Origin: Phyto melanocephala
Lineage: Eukaryota > Arthropoda > Insecta > Diptera > Rhinophoridae
Assembly: GCA_941918925.1 (NCBI GenBank)
Contig: OW799237.1
Location: forward strand, 93,779,015-93,843,014
Length of the DNA: 64,000 bases
Reading direction: 5' to 3'
Shown here in pieces: positions 46,080-56,739 of this stretch; the stretch's first letter is position 1, and every line of letters begins with the position of its first letter. Position numbers and translations under genes: made by a program. Under the pieces are notes generated by a model that worked only from the letters and a program-made list of their open reading frames with translations, did not search any database and was not told where the DNA came from.

Positions 46080-46685
46080 GTCATGGTGTTCGAGTTTTTA
46101 GTTAAAAGGCTTCAACATCCTCTACAGACATAGCCACTCAAGAAGAAAAGAGGAAGCCTTTTTACATACCAGCTCTTACACTTGGCAACAAAACAAGGCC
46201 ATCATCACATAAACTTGTTGAAAGCACCATCTACATGGGCCATCTAAATGCCACACAACATGAGATGGATCTCCTGCACCACTACACAATCATATGGAGG
46301 CATTGCTTCTAGGCAACAACAGATGGGAGCCTTGTCCTCCTGAGTCAGTCTACACTAGATGACTAATCATTTACTTAGATGAAAAAAAAACTTATGCTGA
46401 GACCGCTCACAAATTTCGAACATTTTAAGGTAAAAAAGTACTCTTTGAATGGTGGTACGCAGCAAATTTTATCAAAAGACCTTCAGAAGCTTACTCAAGA
46501 CGTTTAACCAACAGATTTTTAAAAGCGACGTCAATTCGTTCAATGGGTTTTGAAGCAAACTGAAGTCGTTTCAAATTTTTAATCCCGATTAAGGGCATTT
46601 CCATCTGAATGGTTTCGAATTTGGGTAGAAAAGGCATCTTGAGTCCGTTACATTAATATCTCAATAGAAATAAAAAAGAAGAAAA
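46080..46685. other. unidentified sequence, possibly old repeat
   Basis: The text at 46170-46370 is less AT-rich than its neighbours and may be a decayed repeat. No frame or motif supports a call. Confidence 0.35.
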
Positions 46686-46689
46686 GAAG

Positions 46690-46770
46690 AAAAAGAGCAG
46701 CAGACTAGTGCTAAGTATCTGGCGTGAATCGAACCCGCAAACCTCAGGCTAGCAGACCAGAACTAGACCT
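46690..46770 (-). repeat. tRNA-like SINE head
   Basis: The minus strand reads TAGTTCTGGTCTGCTAGCCT then TTTGCGGGTTCGATTCACGC. It closely matches the head of the SINE at 29.5 kb (CTGGTCTGCTAG, GCGGGTTCGATTC). Confidence 0.6.
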
Positions 46771-46804
46771 GTTTTGCAGAAATTAAAATATTTTTCACAG
46801 TTCT

Positions 46805-46965
46805 CCCAATTATGGATGAATTTGAACGATGATGTTGACTAAAAGAATCACGAAATGCGCAAAATGCATTTTGATTCGAACGCCCATTTTCACAATAAGC
46901 CTGAATAACTTTAACACTTTGCCCGATTGTGTATCTTTCCATGGTTTAAATTGAGTTGGTCTGAA
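46805..46965 (-). pseudogene. mariner N-terminal fragment
   Basis: The minus-strand frame reads TIGQSVKVIQAYCENGRSNQ and NAFCAFRDSF, the mariner N-terminal HTH (…NGxSxxxAFRALR…). The frame ends within about 55 residues. Confidence 0.6.
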
Positions 46966-46999
46966 AATGAGAAATGTCCAAATGAAATGCAGCAAAAAT

Positions 47000-47240
47000 A
47001 CTTGACGTTTAGGTGTGGTTCACATTCAATATCGCCTCTAAAAATGCAACCACCTTTTATAACGAATTTATTGTGACCTTTCCTAGATGGCATGGAATTG
47101 GACGACATGTGGTTTACCAAAACGGCGCCATCTGCCATACCGCCCATTATACAATCCATTTAATGCAACAATGATATAAAAAACAAATTTTCTTAATAAA
47201 TTCCGATGTAAACTGGCCACCAACATCATGCTTTGCGTTT
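47000..47240 (+). pseudogene. mariner central fragment, opposite orientation
   Basis: MELDDMWF, then in another frame QNGAICHTAHYTIHLMQQ and DVNWPPTSC (about 47090-47218), match the mariner blocks DMWFQQDGATCHTA and NWPPRSCD. It runs opposite to the adjacent N-terminal fragment. An inversion within one copy or two insertions would explain this. Confidence 0.65.
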
Positions 47241-47539
47241 AATTTTTTTTTTTTTATTTTCTAATATTTTGAGTTAACGCGAATAAACCAAAAACACTCC
47301 CTAAGCACTAACCTGAAATCCAACGCATCATCGTTGAGATACAGCCTCGTGTTTGTGAAAAGTCATAGAGATTTCGTGAAAAGAGTAATGGCCTGTCATT
47401 ATTGCCGTTAGGTCCATTTGATGGGTTTTTCATTCCATAATTAATCGGAAAATGTCTTCTTTACAATCCAATCCTAATCGATATTTTTACTTTGACCAAA
47501 TTAGGATTATTCTTTCATTGGGGGAAATATTTGTTCCTA

Positions 47540-47635
47540 TAGAGCGCACAATATGCCAATGAAGCATATATGTGTTATGGGTTTGGGCTTTTAGTGCCCC
47601 TCTTCTTCAACCTAACCTAACCTTACCTACGATCC
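47540..47635 (+). repeat. SINE tail copy with CCTAA repeats
   Basis: GGGTTTGGGCTTTTAGTGCC followed by CAACCTAACCTAACCTTACC. It matches the tails at 29.4 and 45.9 kb. The CCTAA repetition is a tail expansion. Confidence 0.65.
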
Positions 47636-47639
47636 AATA

Positions 47640-48800
47640 AAAAAAATCACAAATATTAACAAATTACGTGTTTTTTAAATGAAAAATTGCCTTCTTACTG
47701 AAATGCTCTCTACTCCAGCCAAGAAATTTTAAAATATAAACTAATACCAAGATTTTAAAATAAATATTAAAAATTGCAAATTAGTTCAAGAAAACTGTAA
47801 AATTTTTCCAACCTCTAAATGACCACGCACCTTGTTACTCTCGGAACCACTGGAATCCTCTAATTCCAAAAACTGCATTCTATTTTGTGAATGTGCCTAA
47901 ACATACTGATTTTCTTAGTAAGTTTTTTTAATTTTTTTTATTTGTTTATTTTTCCTGATAAAGTAGCAGTAATAAAACAAACAACAAGTAAATAATTAAT
48001 GCATATTTTCTTTGGGTGTGTATAATTTTCTTTTGTTTAGAAAAAAAAGTAAAAGATTTCTGCTTTAATGGATCTGAGTACGTAAAATAAAATAAAAAAA
48101 GAATAAATTAAATTGTTAAAAAGTAATTAATGATTTCAAATTATTTTTGTACTTTTTTTAGAAAAAATTTCTATAATAATAATCTAAAAACCACAATACA
48201 ATTTAAACGAAATATTTACCGGATTATTAACAAAAACAATTAAATACTTTTCAATGGATTTTATGTAAAAAGAAATTTACAACTCATGTGTTTACACAAA
48301 AAGAAAAAAAAAAATAACAAAATAAATATTTTAATGGCTCTAGGTTAACAAATTGTGAGTCATATATTTTATAAATATTTAAAAATTTGTGGTATTTAGT
48401 AATTTTACTAAATAGTATACGTAAGTATGTGTAATACACTTTGTTCCACAACTGTAAGTACATCTAAATTTTGCTCTGTATCCTTTAGTCACACCTAAAT
48501 AAGAGCGTTGAGTGTTGATGTTTCGTTTTCGTTACGGTTATAAAAGACATGCAAAATTTGAACGCCTTACACCTAAAGTTCTTTTTTTGGGTGAAACAGT
48601 TTAAAAAAATTATATAGAGTTTAATTGTGGGCGTGGCATATGTGTTAAAATCAATAGATCTGTAGTATGGTGTTATCGAAAGTTTCACAATTCTATCCAA
48701 GTTAAAATGTTATTAAACAACGTAATCAAGCAAAAAATACTTCACATCGAATTATTTTCCCTAGATGGCGCTATAAGTAATCAACGTTATAAAAGAACTG
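47640..48800. other. AT-rich spacer, nothing recognised
   Basis: The frame at 48485-48700 has no motif. GTGGGCGTGGCATATGTG at about 48628 echoes the GGGCGTGGC theme. Confidence 0.45.
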
Positions 48801-48804
48801 GGCC

Positions 48805-48923
48805 AAATTACGGCACTCGATCACGATCTAAATTTCACTCGAACGATCGAGTTCGCTGTGTTTTAGGTATAGAAATTCTAATAAGAATTTTCGAATTTCG
48901 ATCACGTTCGAATGCCGTAATTT
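48805..48923. mobile_element. 119-bp MITE with AAATTACGGCA ends
   Basis: AAATTACGGCACTCGA (48805-48820) mirrors TCGAATGCCGTAATTT (48908-48923) with one difference. Internal ATCACG/CGATC pieces are also inverted. The frame crossing it is incidental. Confidence 0.6.
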
Positions 48924-48929
48924 TCCTCC

Positions 48930-49235
48930 TGTATTTAAAAATTGACGCAAAAGATTTTCACTCAATGTTTTTTGACTCAATGTTTTTCTTAATAAACGAA
49001 GAACTTTCTTTGTCCTCTTGGATTGTGTAGGTTTGATATCTAAAATATTCATATTTTACTGACACGACATTTACCGCCATTTGCAAAAATTTAGCATCTT
49101 CCGATAAATTGATGACATTTATTTTCCTAGAAAAAACTAAATTTATTAAACAATGACATCTTGTACGTCCATTTCAAATTTTTTGGTGTTGCAATTGTAT
49201 AGAAAATACTTAACCAACCAAAACTAAATAGATCA
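48930..49235. other. AT-rich spacer, nothing recognised
   Basis: No supported structure. Confidence 0.4.
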
Positions 49236-49239
49236 AAAA

Positions 49240-49511
49240 TATAACGCACTCTAAATACAATAACGTCACAACTCAAAATTATCAAATTTTCAAAAGAGGC
49301 AAAAACTGCTGATCGTGCAGAGGCAATGCAATGTAATTAATAAATAATAAACAAAAACAGATATAACGGTATTCTTTAGGTTAAAAAAAATATGTAAATG
49401 TTAAAGAAATGTGTTAAGTAGCTTGAGATGTGTGTTGTAAATCAATTTATGCAAAAAAGTAATTTTTAGAAAATTTTGAGTTATGACGTTATTGTATTCA
49501 GTGTGCAATAT
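49240..49511. mobile_element. ~270-bp MITE with inverted ends
   Basis: TACAATAACGTCACAACTCA followed by AAATTATC (about 49256-49282) is matched in complement by GATAA-like text at about 49470-49497 (GAGTTATGACGTTATTGTA). The pairing extends outward as GCACTCTAAA/GCACACTGAA. Non-coding. Confidence 0.65.
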
Positions 49512-50048
49512 CAACTTTCTACAGAAGTGTGCAGGAGAAACTCATAATTTTAACAACTTAAACTAAGCAAATTATATCACTGTTAGAACCTTCCAGACCC
49601 ATTAGCTCTTCAAGACTGTAGTTAACATCTTTTATTAGTTGAGTACGCTTTAGAGGATTAGGTAGGAGTCGGAAGAGAAACCAGAAAATAATATATCATA
49701 CAAAGCTTTCTGTACTTTACTATTACATCGACCTACCCTTATTGAAATCCTCTTGTACCAAAAACACTTAACGCAATCCACTTTTCAATTCAACGTTATA
49801 TTTCTTTGAAGCGAGGCAAAAAAAGGTCCTAAAACTGAAATTGCAATTTTTTTAATACCAAAAAAATTATGAATTTTTCGAAATTATTGCCTAAACCGCA
49901 AATGATTATGATTTGTAACACTTAAGTTTTAGGTACCAAAAAAAATTAAAAATAAGTATTTAGTTAAACCCAATCAAAAACAAATTTTTTACTTAATACC
50001 ATTTTGCCTAACGTCAAAAATTAATACATTTTATTATTCATTTAGTAT
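49512..50048. other. AT-rich spacer, nothing recognised
   Basis: No supported structure. Confidence 0.4.
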
Positions 50049-50049
50049 A

Positions 50050-50597
50050 CAGTCCCTGGCCAAATTATTAGACGCACTGCAAGATTTCATGTAAAATATT
50101 AATTACCGAGTGAAGTTGTACCGTTTTATTATTTTAAATTAATTTGTTTTTTATTTTGTTTCTTATATCTCTGCGATATTTCTCTGTTTGTAAAAGTTTT
50201 CGCAGTCACAAGGGCCTTCACTCCAGTTTTTTTACGTGGTGAGTGATCGCCTATTCTACCCATAATGAAAATATTTCAATTACTTTTTTACAAAATAAAG
50301 TAATAACTGTGTACTATAAAACAGCTAAACAACCAATCACAGTTAATTAGCCACAAAAACACGTCCGTACCTGACTCGATTCCGATCGCGACTGATACAG
50401 GTTTGTACTTGTTTACGTTCATGTCAACACAGTGTTGCCATATGTTAAAAATAAATACAAATATGAAGTCTACAACAATTCTTTTAAATGAAATCAATAA
50501 TATTATAGTTAAAATATACCATTATTGGATAAAAACACTTAAGAAACATAAAATTACTATAAAAAAAAAGTGCGTCTAATAATTTGGCCAGGGACTG
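50050..50597 (-). mobile_element. Tc1-like element, internally deleted, perfect 29-bp ends
   Basis: CAGTCCCTGGCCAAATTATT (then AGACGCACT) at 50050-50078 is a perfect inverted copy of 50569-50597. A TA lies immediately outside each end (50048-50049 and 50598-50599), the Tc1/mariner target duplication. The identical ends suggest fairly recent mobility. The interior holds only a transposase stub. Confidence 0.85.
50129..50263 (-). pseudogene. Tc1-like transposase N-terminal stub
   Basis: The minus-strand ATG at 50263 starts MGRIGDHSPRKKTGVKALVT, then FTNREISQRYK, the first helix of a Tc1-family paired-like HTH (DHSPRKK…ALV…FTxRxIAxxL). The frame ends after 44 residues, where a deletion joins it to the terminal region. 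No DDE domain remains. Confidence 0.75.
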
Positions 50598-50599
50598 TA

Positions 50600-50925
50600 C
50601 ATGCACGCTAGGGTGTCCGCAAAAAATCGATGTCTTAATTTTGTTTGTCTGAAACAAACCTTTTCCAAATATTAAAACAGCCGAAATTTGAGTTAGTTTA
50701 AACGACGTTAACCCTTGCCGCTGAAAGTTTTAAAAAATCACAAATTTTTGCCAAAAAGCTGGCACATGGAGCCATAACTTCAAAATTAAAAATAATAAAA
50801 ATACGTTTAATATACTAAAGAAAACCGAATTTTGTTCTTCAAAGTTTATATTCTATGCATAGTTGTTGATATTTTAAGCCAAACAGAGTTACAACAGCCT
50901 TTGACCTCAAAAACGTGACCACAAC
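50600..50925. other. AT-rich spacer, nothing recognised
   Basis: No supported structure. Confidence 0.4.
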
Positions 50926-50929
50926 CCTC

Positions 50930-51255
50930 TAGTATTAAAAATATTCTAAGTATTATGCGGGCCATTTCGGACATACCTGAATGGAGTTGTGAAATGTCGG
51001 GTGAAAGCTCTTCATAAGTAGATTACAGGTTTTAAGCGGGTATATAAAGTTCTTTTTCAGGATCGGATCTACAGGTGGTCGAATATGTTAAAATGCCTCT
51101 CTAGTATTATATATAGTCTTAATGTTATGAGGGCCATTTCAGACATACCTGAATGGGATTGTGATAAGTAAAACTAACGTGAGGACATAAAGTTCGTATT
51201 CAGGAGCGAAGATACAGAGAGTAGAATATGTTAAAATGTCCCTCTAGACGTCCAG
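50930..51255 (+). repeat. two tandem copies of a ~170-bp unit
   Basis: CTCTAGTATTAAAAATATTC, GCGGGCCATTTCGGACATAC and CCTGAATGGAGTTGTGA near 50931 recur as CTCTAGTATTATATATAGTC, GAGGGCCATTTCAGACATAC and CCTGAATGGGATTGTGA near 51101. GTCGAATATGTTAAAATGCC/TCCC follows each. Confidence 0.75.
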
Positions 51256-51354
51256 ACGGACAAGATTCCGACATTGAGATCCCTATATGAGATCCGTTCA
51301 CTCTAATGTACACTACACATATAAAAAGGGCGTATCCAAGCAGACCTTTACAAT

Positions 51355-51985
51355 TCTGGTTCCCTTTTCCACTTCGCTTCACAGTGATTTCATGGCTACT
51401 GATCTGTATCAGAGTAGTGCAGTAACAACAAGAAAAAAATAAGAAAGGATTGTAAAGTAAAAACCTCATTTCAAATACACAGTTTAAATCGTTATACTCT
51501 CAACAAATATTAATGTTTGTTTATGTCGTTTAAGTGTCATACATATTTATGTATTAATTGCACTATTATTGGTTTGATTAAATGCTATATAGTGTTTCTA
51601 TAACTATATTTTTGTATGCAAAAATATCAATCCCTTTTCAACTTCGCTCCACAGTGATTTCATGGCTACTGATTTGTATCAGAGTACTGCAGCAACAATA
51701 AGAAAGGATTGTAAAGTAAAATCTTTATTTTAAATCTAGACTAGAAAATGATTTCACACTGCTGATTGGTGATTGTCAACCATCCTCAATGCACAGTCCT
51801 TTAAAATCGCCCGCATCTGATTCAGACTAAGGTCCCGATAGCATCCACACTTAATATGTGCCTGCCTGTGATCCTTAATCTTTCGCTTGCTAATACTGGA
51901 CCTTCGAACAAACTACATGCGCAGCTGTCACAATATCCTTCAAGTGCTTCCTACAAATATCATTATCCTAAATTAAGCATAACAC
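51355..51985 (-). pseudogene. non-LTR 3' end, tandemly duplicated 3' UTR
   Basis: The minus strand at 51985-51735 carries the same decayed C-terminal Cys/His region as 3040-3290. The segment TCACAGTGATTTCATGGCTA with GAAAGGATTGTAAAGTAAAA occurs at about 51380-51460 and again at about 51648-51722, so the 3' UTR is present twice, 268 bases apart. Confidence 0.65.
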
Positions 51986-51989
51986 CGTA

Positions 51990-52385
51990 AACAGCCCTCA
52001 AACTCCATTCAAACCACTTTCACACTTAAGGTAGTTATCAATAAGGACTACCACTGCTCAAACTAAACAATATAATTGATTTTCGAATTATTACGTATTC
52101 TGTTATATTTTTATGTGTTAACATCTACATACTAATTAAATTTGTAAATATTTATTTATTTATTTATTTATCGTTATTTCCTATACAACAAAAATATATC
52201 TTATAATTGAACTATAGAAATGCAAAAATTGTGCAATAATAGTTATAAATATAAAAAATTAAAAAAAAAAATAAAAGTTAAAAAAAAACAAAATAATACT
52301 TTAAAAAACCATAACACGTATTGCAAAAACAATATATTTAATTCAAACTTATGAAAAATAATGAAACAGAAATTTCCGAAAGCTA
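51990..52385. other. AT-rich spacer with (TTTA)n at about 52148-52170
   Basis: Simple sequence only. Confidence 0.5.
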
Positions 52386-52389
52386 TTTA

Positions 52390-53700
52390 CGTTGCTATTA
52401 ACTTGTTAGTTTGGTGGTAGAGAATTCCAAACACGAGTACTATTAACGCAAAATTGCCACACAGATACGAGATACCTTAGCTTAGGTGTAATAAGCTTTT
52501 TGTCCCTTAGGGATCTGGCAAAACGTAAGTAGGAAGGCGTTTGAGTATGTAGTATTTTATGAGTCAGAAGAAGAACTGTGGAGACCCCCAAAAATAATTT
52601 GCCAAAGGAATAAGTGCGATCAAATCTTCTTAGTCCGAAGACATATCTAACGATGTTGTTCAAAACCACTTTTAAGTTTACGCATACTGACATTGTCACA
52701 ATTACCAAAAAGTTTGCAGCCGTACATAAGGTTGGGGTTTAAATAAGAATTAGCAAGCATAAAGCGGATTTTGAGGGGAGTATAAAACTGTGTTGGCCAC
52801 AGAGATCTTAGTTTGCTGTAGACTTGAGCCACGAGAGTATTAATGTAATTAGTCCAAGTTAGATAACTATTGCATATTAGTTAACTATTGCATACTCTTC
52901 CCAGATTCTGGGTCGATGGAACAAAATTTATCTTAACGCCATTTATCATGATGTCATCATTCATAGTTGTTACAACTCTTTGATCGTGAATAAAGAGACA
53001 TTTTGCTTTAATAGGATTCAGGCAGAGGCCATTTGCAGTCGCCCATAGGTGAATGCTATACAGATCGGAATTTAGCTTTTCAACATTAGATTTAATCATT
53101 TGTAACGAGCTACTTAAATAAAACTGTGCCTCATCAGCATAAATATGTAATTTGCAAAAGGATATCTGATAAGGCAAATCGTTAAAATGCAGGAAAAATA
53201 ACAGATAATTGATCCTTGAGGCACTACTTTGGTGAGATGAAGGGGAAACGAGAATTTATCATTTACAACTACTGATTGAAAGGTATAAAGATATAAGTTA
53301 AGCAAATGTTGAGGACAAGATAAAGAAGTACTTGAGTTTCCATATTAAGGTAAAATAATCCACAGTATCGAAAGCCTTAGGCCGAGGAAAAGCAATGAGC
53401 GGCTGAGCGGCAAAAAAATTAAAACATATGGAATACTACTGAAGTGGCCACGCAATGAGCGGCATTTCAGAGCAGCTAAGCGGCGCTGCTTAGGAATAAG
53501 ACTTGTTCTTATTTCAAACTCGCCGCTCTGCCGCCCACCGTTTTGCCGCTTCTTGCGTGGCCTCGGCCTTAGAGTGAACAAGAAGAACCAGAAACGAAAT
53601 TTTGAAATTATCAAGATTTTGACATAAATTTTCAGTGACATCAACTAGTGCTGTAGTACAACTGTAATTCGTACGAAAGCCAGATTGTCTCTAGCAAACA
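52390..53700 (-). pseudogene. CR1/Jockey-like LINE reverse transcriptase relic, cut by a MITE
   Basis: Reading the minus strand from about 53690: GFRTNYSCTTALVDVTEN, then FLVLLVHSKAFDTVDYF split by the MITE at 53380-53568. KVVPQGSI follows near 53210 and HIYADEAQFYLSSSLQMIKS near 53130, the RT catalytic motif with YADE where YADD is usual. NGLCLNPIKAKCLFIH, VAQVYSKLRSLWPTQFYTP, RYVFGLRRFDRTYSFG and a C-terminal NSTRVWNSLPPN near 52410 complete it. Stops and shifts break it, and an 18-base duplication (ATGCAATAGTTA…) lies near 52860-52890. The order of domains is intact over about 1.1 kb. It is the same family as 6.7-7.5 kb. Confidence 0.85.
53380..53568. mobile_element. 189-bp PIF/Harbinger-like MITE with TTA duplication
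   Basis: GGCCGAGG…GAGCGGC and its complement form the ends (GGCCGAGGAAAAGCAATGAG against GGCCGAGGCCACGCAAGAAG). TTA lies immediately outside on both sides (53377-53379 and 53569-53571). It is strikingly rich in G+C (GCGGC units) compared with its surroundings. It sits inside the LINE RT frame, which is restored on removing it and one TTA. Confidence 0.8.
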
Positions 53701-53709
53701 AAAAGTATT

Positions 53710-54630
53710 TTTTTTTGTTTTTCAATAAAAGCAAAAATATAATCCACCACAACTTTGATATAAAATGCAGGAGATAAGAACTCTAGCCAAGAGTATTTGT
53801 TAACAAAATCAAATAACTATTTAATTAGAAACAAATATTTTTCTTTAACTAAAACTTTTTTTTTTTTTTTGTAAAACAGTTTAAGTGAAAAATGCTTACT
53901 CACCATATGTCGTCTGTAAATCTTCACAATTTAGCGTACGCAGAAAATGATGCCAGATGTGAACGTTGCTTTTTTTATTTGCTTGTTTGTTTGTTTGTTT
54001 AGATTCTATATTTTCCAAAATATTTTTTTCTTCTTTTATATTTGTATTAATAAACCGCAGTATGTTTAAATAAATGTAAAAAGAATAATTTTAATTATAA
54101 TAATACATACGCGTAATAAATTCTAGATAAGATAAACAAAATATAAATATTTGCATTTATTTAGAATCATGTTGTATCATGTGTTTAACTCATTTATTTA
54201 TTTTTTTTTTAAATTTTTTTTTTATATTTTTTTACGTTTGCAACTTTTTCAATTATTTCCACTGTATTTTTTAACAACTTTGATTAATTTGTAATAATTA
54301 CTTAGTTAACGTTTTTTGTTTTATTTATTTTTCTTTTTGCTTAAAAAGCATGTCTTATTTTGCGAAGTCGTATTATGTAAGCATTAATTGATAGTTGTAT
54401 ATGTAAGCGTATAAACTAGTAAATTTATTTTATTTTAATTACTGCACAATTTTGAATCGAATTTTATTTTAGTTTATTTATTTGCTTATTTAAAAAAAAT
54501 TATTAAATAATAAATTGAATTTGGTTAAAAAATTTTTACTTGTTAATATTAAGTTTTACAAAGCACTAGAAGAAGAGACACATAAACCAACTGAGCAACA
54601 AAAATTAGAAGTAGTGCCAAGTGAATTACA
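53710..54630. other. AT-rich spacer with (GTTT)n at about 53981-54000
   Basis: No coding or inverted structure recognised. Confidence 0.45.
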
Positions 54631-54639
54631 TTTTCAAGA

Positions 54640-54960
54640 CTTCTCAATCAATCAAATGACTCTCTAAATGCGAAATGATGATAATGATAGATTATGTGCT
54701 TCAAACATCAGTTCGTGTAAATAAACAAAATCAACTCATGAAACATCGAGTGCCTTTCACCAAATATACATGAGTTGATTAGAATAGAGTGCAGTTTATA
54801 AATATATTCATGTAACAACATGATCTTCAATCACACGCTTACTTATGTTAAAATCATTAGTGTTTCGCCTAAATTAAATCACTTCGTCACCAGTTGAACT
54901 TTTGCAAAATCCCTTTTTTGTTATTGTAATTTTTTTTTTCTGGGAATAGTTAAGAGTGTT
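54640..54960 (-). repeat. partial copy related to the ACCCAGC family
   Basis: The complement of GTTTCGCCTAAATTAAATCA and CTTCGTCACC (about 54860-54890) matches GATGAAGTGATTTAATTTAG in the 55.05-kb copy. TCAACTCATGAAACATCG and ATACATGAGTTGA (54730-54780) are inverted relative to each other. Confidence 0.5.
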
Positions 54961-55054
54961 TTTAAATTAAAACCAAATAAATTTATATCAGTGAACAGTG
55001 AATTAATATCCACTTCACTGATATTTTATTGCAGACAATATTTTTTCTTTATTA

Positions 55055-56732
55055 ACCCAGCAAAAAAGGCGTGAAAAATAAATTGTGAATACGTGAGTTC
55101 AACCCATGATGAAGTGATTTAATTTAGATGAAACATTTATAATCTTAACATTAACGCGCTATTGGAGAGCATGTATTTATGTGAATATATTAATTAAATT
55201 GACTTCGATCCAATAAGTGCATGGAACACATGTACAAAACGCGTTCAAACATTTTTTTCTCCTTCGGCAAACCTAAAAACTCACTATAAAGTTCACTCTA
55301 TTAGGGTTAATGAGTGTTCACTCTACAGAGTAGTCAATGTAAACATTCTGGTGTTCACTCAAACGAGGTATTCATAGCATCAGGGGTTCACTCTACCCAG
55401 ACAGCACTGTAGTTAAAAAAAATAAGCAAATTGTAAAAGTTTTCGTGAAAAATGCCTTTCTGCGCGATGTGTAAAAAAAAACTTTATTTCGTGTAATGAT
55501 GAACAAAATATATTTATAAAGTTTTAAAAAAAAAGCTTAAAATTCTTAAGTTTTAGTGTGACTTGCATAATTTGCTTTGATACTAAAATGTAAACAAACG
55601 TGTGTTTGTTTGTGTTAAGTCAGAAAATTTTTGACAACTTGGTTTAAATATACAAAAACTAAATACATGTAGTTTAGTGTTTTTGTATGAAAAAGATCAC
55701 CTGATTAAATTCGCCTTGACAGGTACCTTGTTAAGTCTTTCCCGAATTGAATTTTTTTTGTTCTTTTTGTTAATTAAAAATCTTTGGTAAGCTTTTTATT
55801 ACCTTAAAATGTTGTTTAAAAAATTTTAAAATTAAAAAAAAATAAAATCATGAAGCTTAAGTTGATTAACAAAATTTGTGAATTTTTCAAATTACATTCG
55901 AACTTTCTATTTATATTATATTTGGCTTTAATTTAATTTCCACGCTATAAATTTTATGTGATAATGACAAAATATCTTAGAAAATGTATTCATCCGATAC
56001 TAGCTGAGTGGAATGCATTTTCGAAACCAACTACGGTTTCACTATCAGCACTATTTTGATAAGAACTGCAAGTGTTGTGTGTAAATATCAACTACTTAAC
56101 TCAGTATTACATTGAAATTTTAAACATAGAATTATTTGTCCTAATTGATTTCATGCCTTTCATATATCATTGAGTTAGTAGGAAATTTAACAACATCTGT
56201 TTTTCCTGTATTCTTTTTGCACGTCATTACTACATGTTTTTTAATGTTTGCATTTATCTTAAGATATCGCTAAAGTAATTTCCAAGTATACAATTGCATT
56301 ATGTCACATTTGTGAAAGTTGGAAAAAATTGTCGTCGAAAAGTTTTTTTATAAAGAGTCGTTGCTTAATAATTTCTTATAAAAAATAATTGAAAGATTTT
56401 TTTTTTAAATTTATTTTTTCTAAATAATTTTTTTAATATTTTTTGCAATATTTTTTTTTCGTCTTTCTAAATTTTTGGTTATACAAAATTTTTTTTAAAA
56501 TTTTTGCAGCGAATGCACAAGAAACCCATGTTTCTTGAGTTAATAATGTTTGTTTACATGAATTGTTTATGATATTTTGCATGCATGTGCATGTATTTCA
56601 AACCACATCAAGCATAGCTAATTATTTTGCATTTGGAGAAGGCATTCTTCATGCCTCCTCTTGCTCTTATGAATTAGAAGTAATGAAAAATTTTTAATTA
56701 CATTTAACTAGTGCAAACATTTTTTGCTGGCT
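55055..56732. mobile_element. long ACCCAGC-ended element with internal insertion
   Basis: It begins ACCCAGCAAAAAAGGCGTG and ends TTTTTTGCTGG. The left 190 bases and the right 215 bases match the two halves of the 358-bp MITE at 7.6 kb (inverted). About 1.27 kb between (roughly 55245-56515) is absent from that MITE and includes one arm of the inverted repeat described separately. Either the MITE lost it or this copy received an insertion. Confidence 0.6.
55725..56520 (+). repeat. left arm of a large inverted repeat
   Basis: GGTACCTTGTTAAGTCTTTC and TTAAAAATCTTTGGTAAGCT match, inverted, the sequence at 59.05-59.39 kb. TTGTCGTCGAAAAGTTTTTT with GAGTCGTTGCTTAATAATTT (56328-56372) matches 58.9-58.95 kb. 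An extra 350-400 bases (about 55900-56300) are present only in this arm. Confidence 0.6.
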
Positions 56733-56739
56733 TAGGCAT

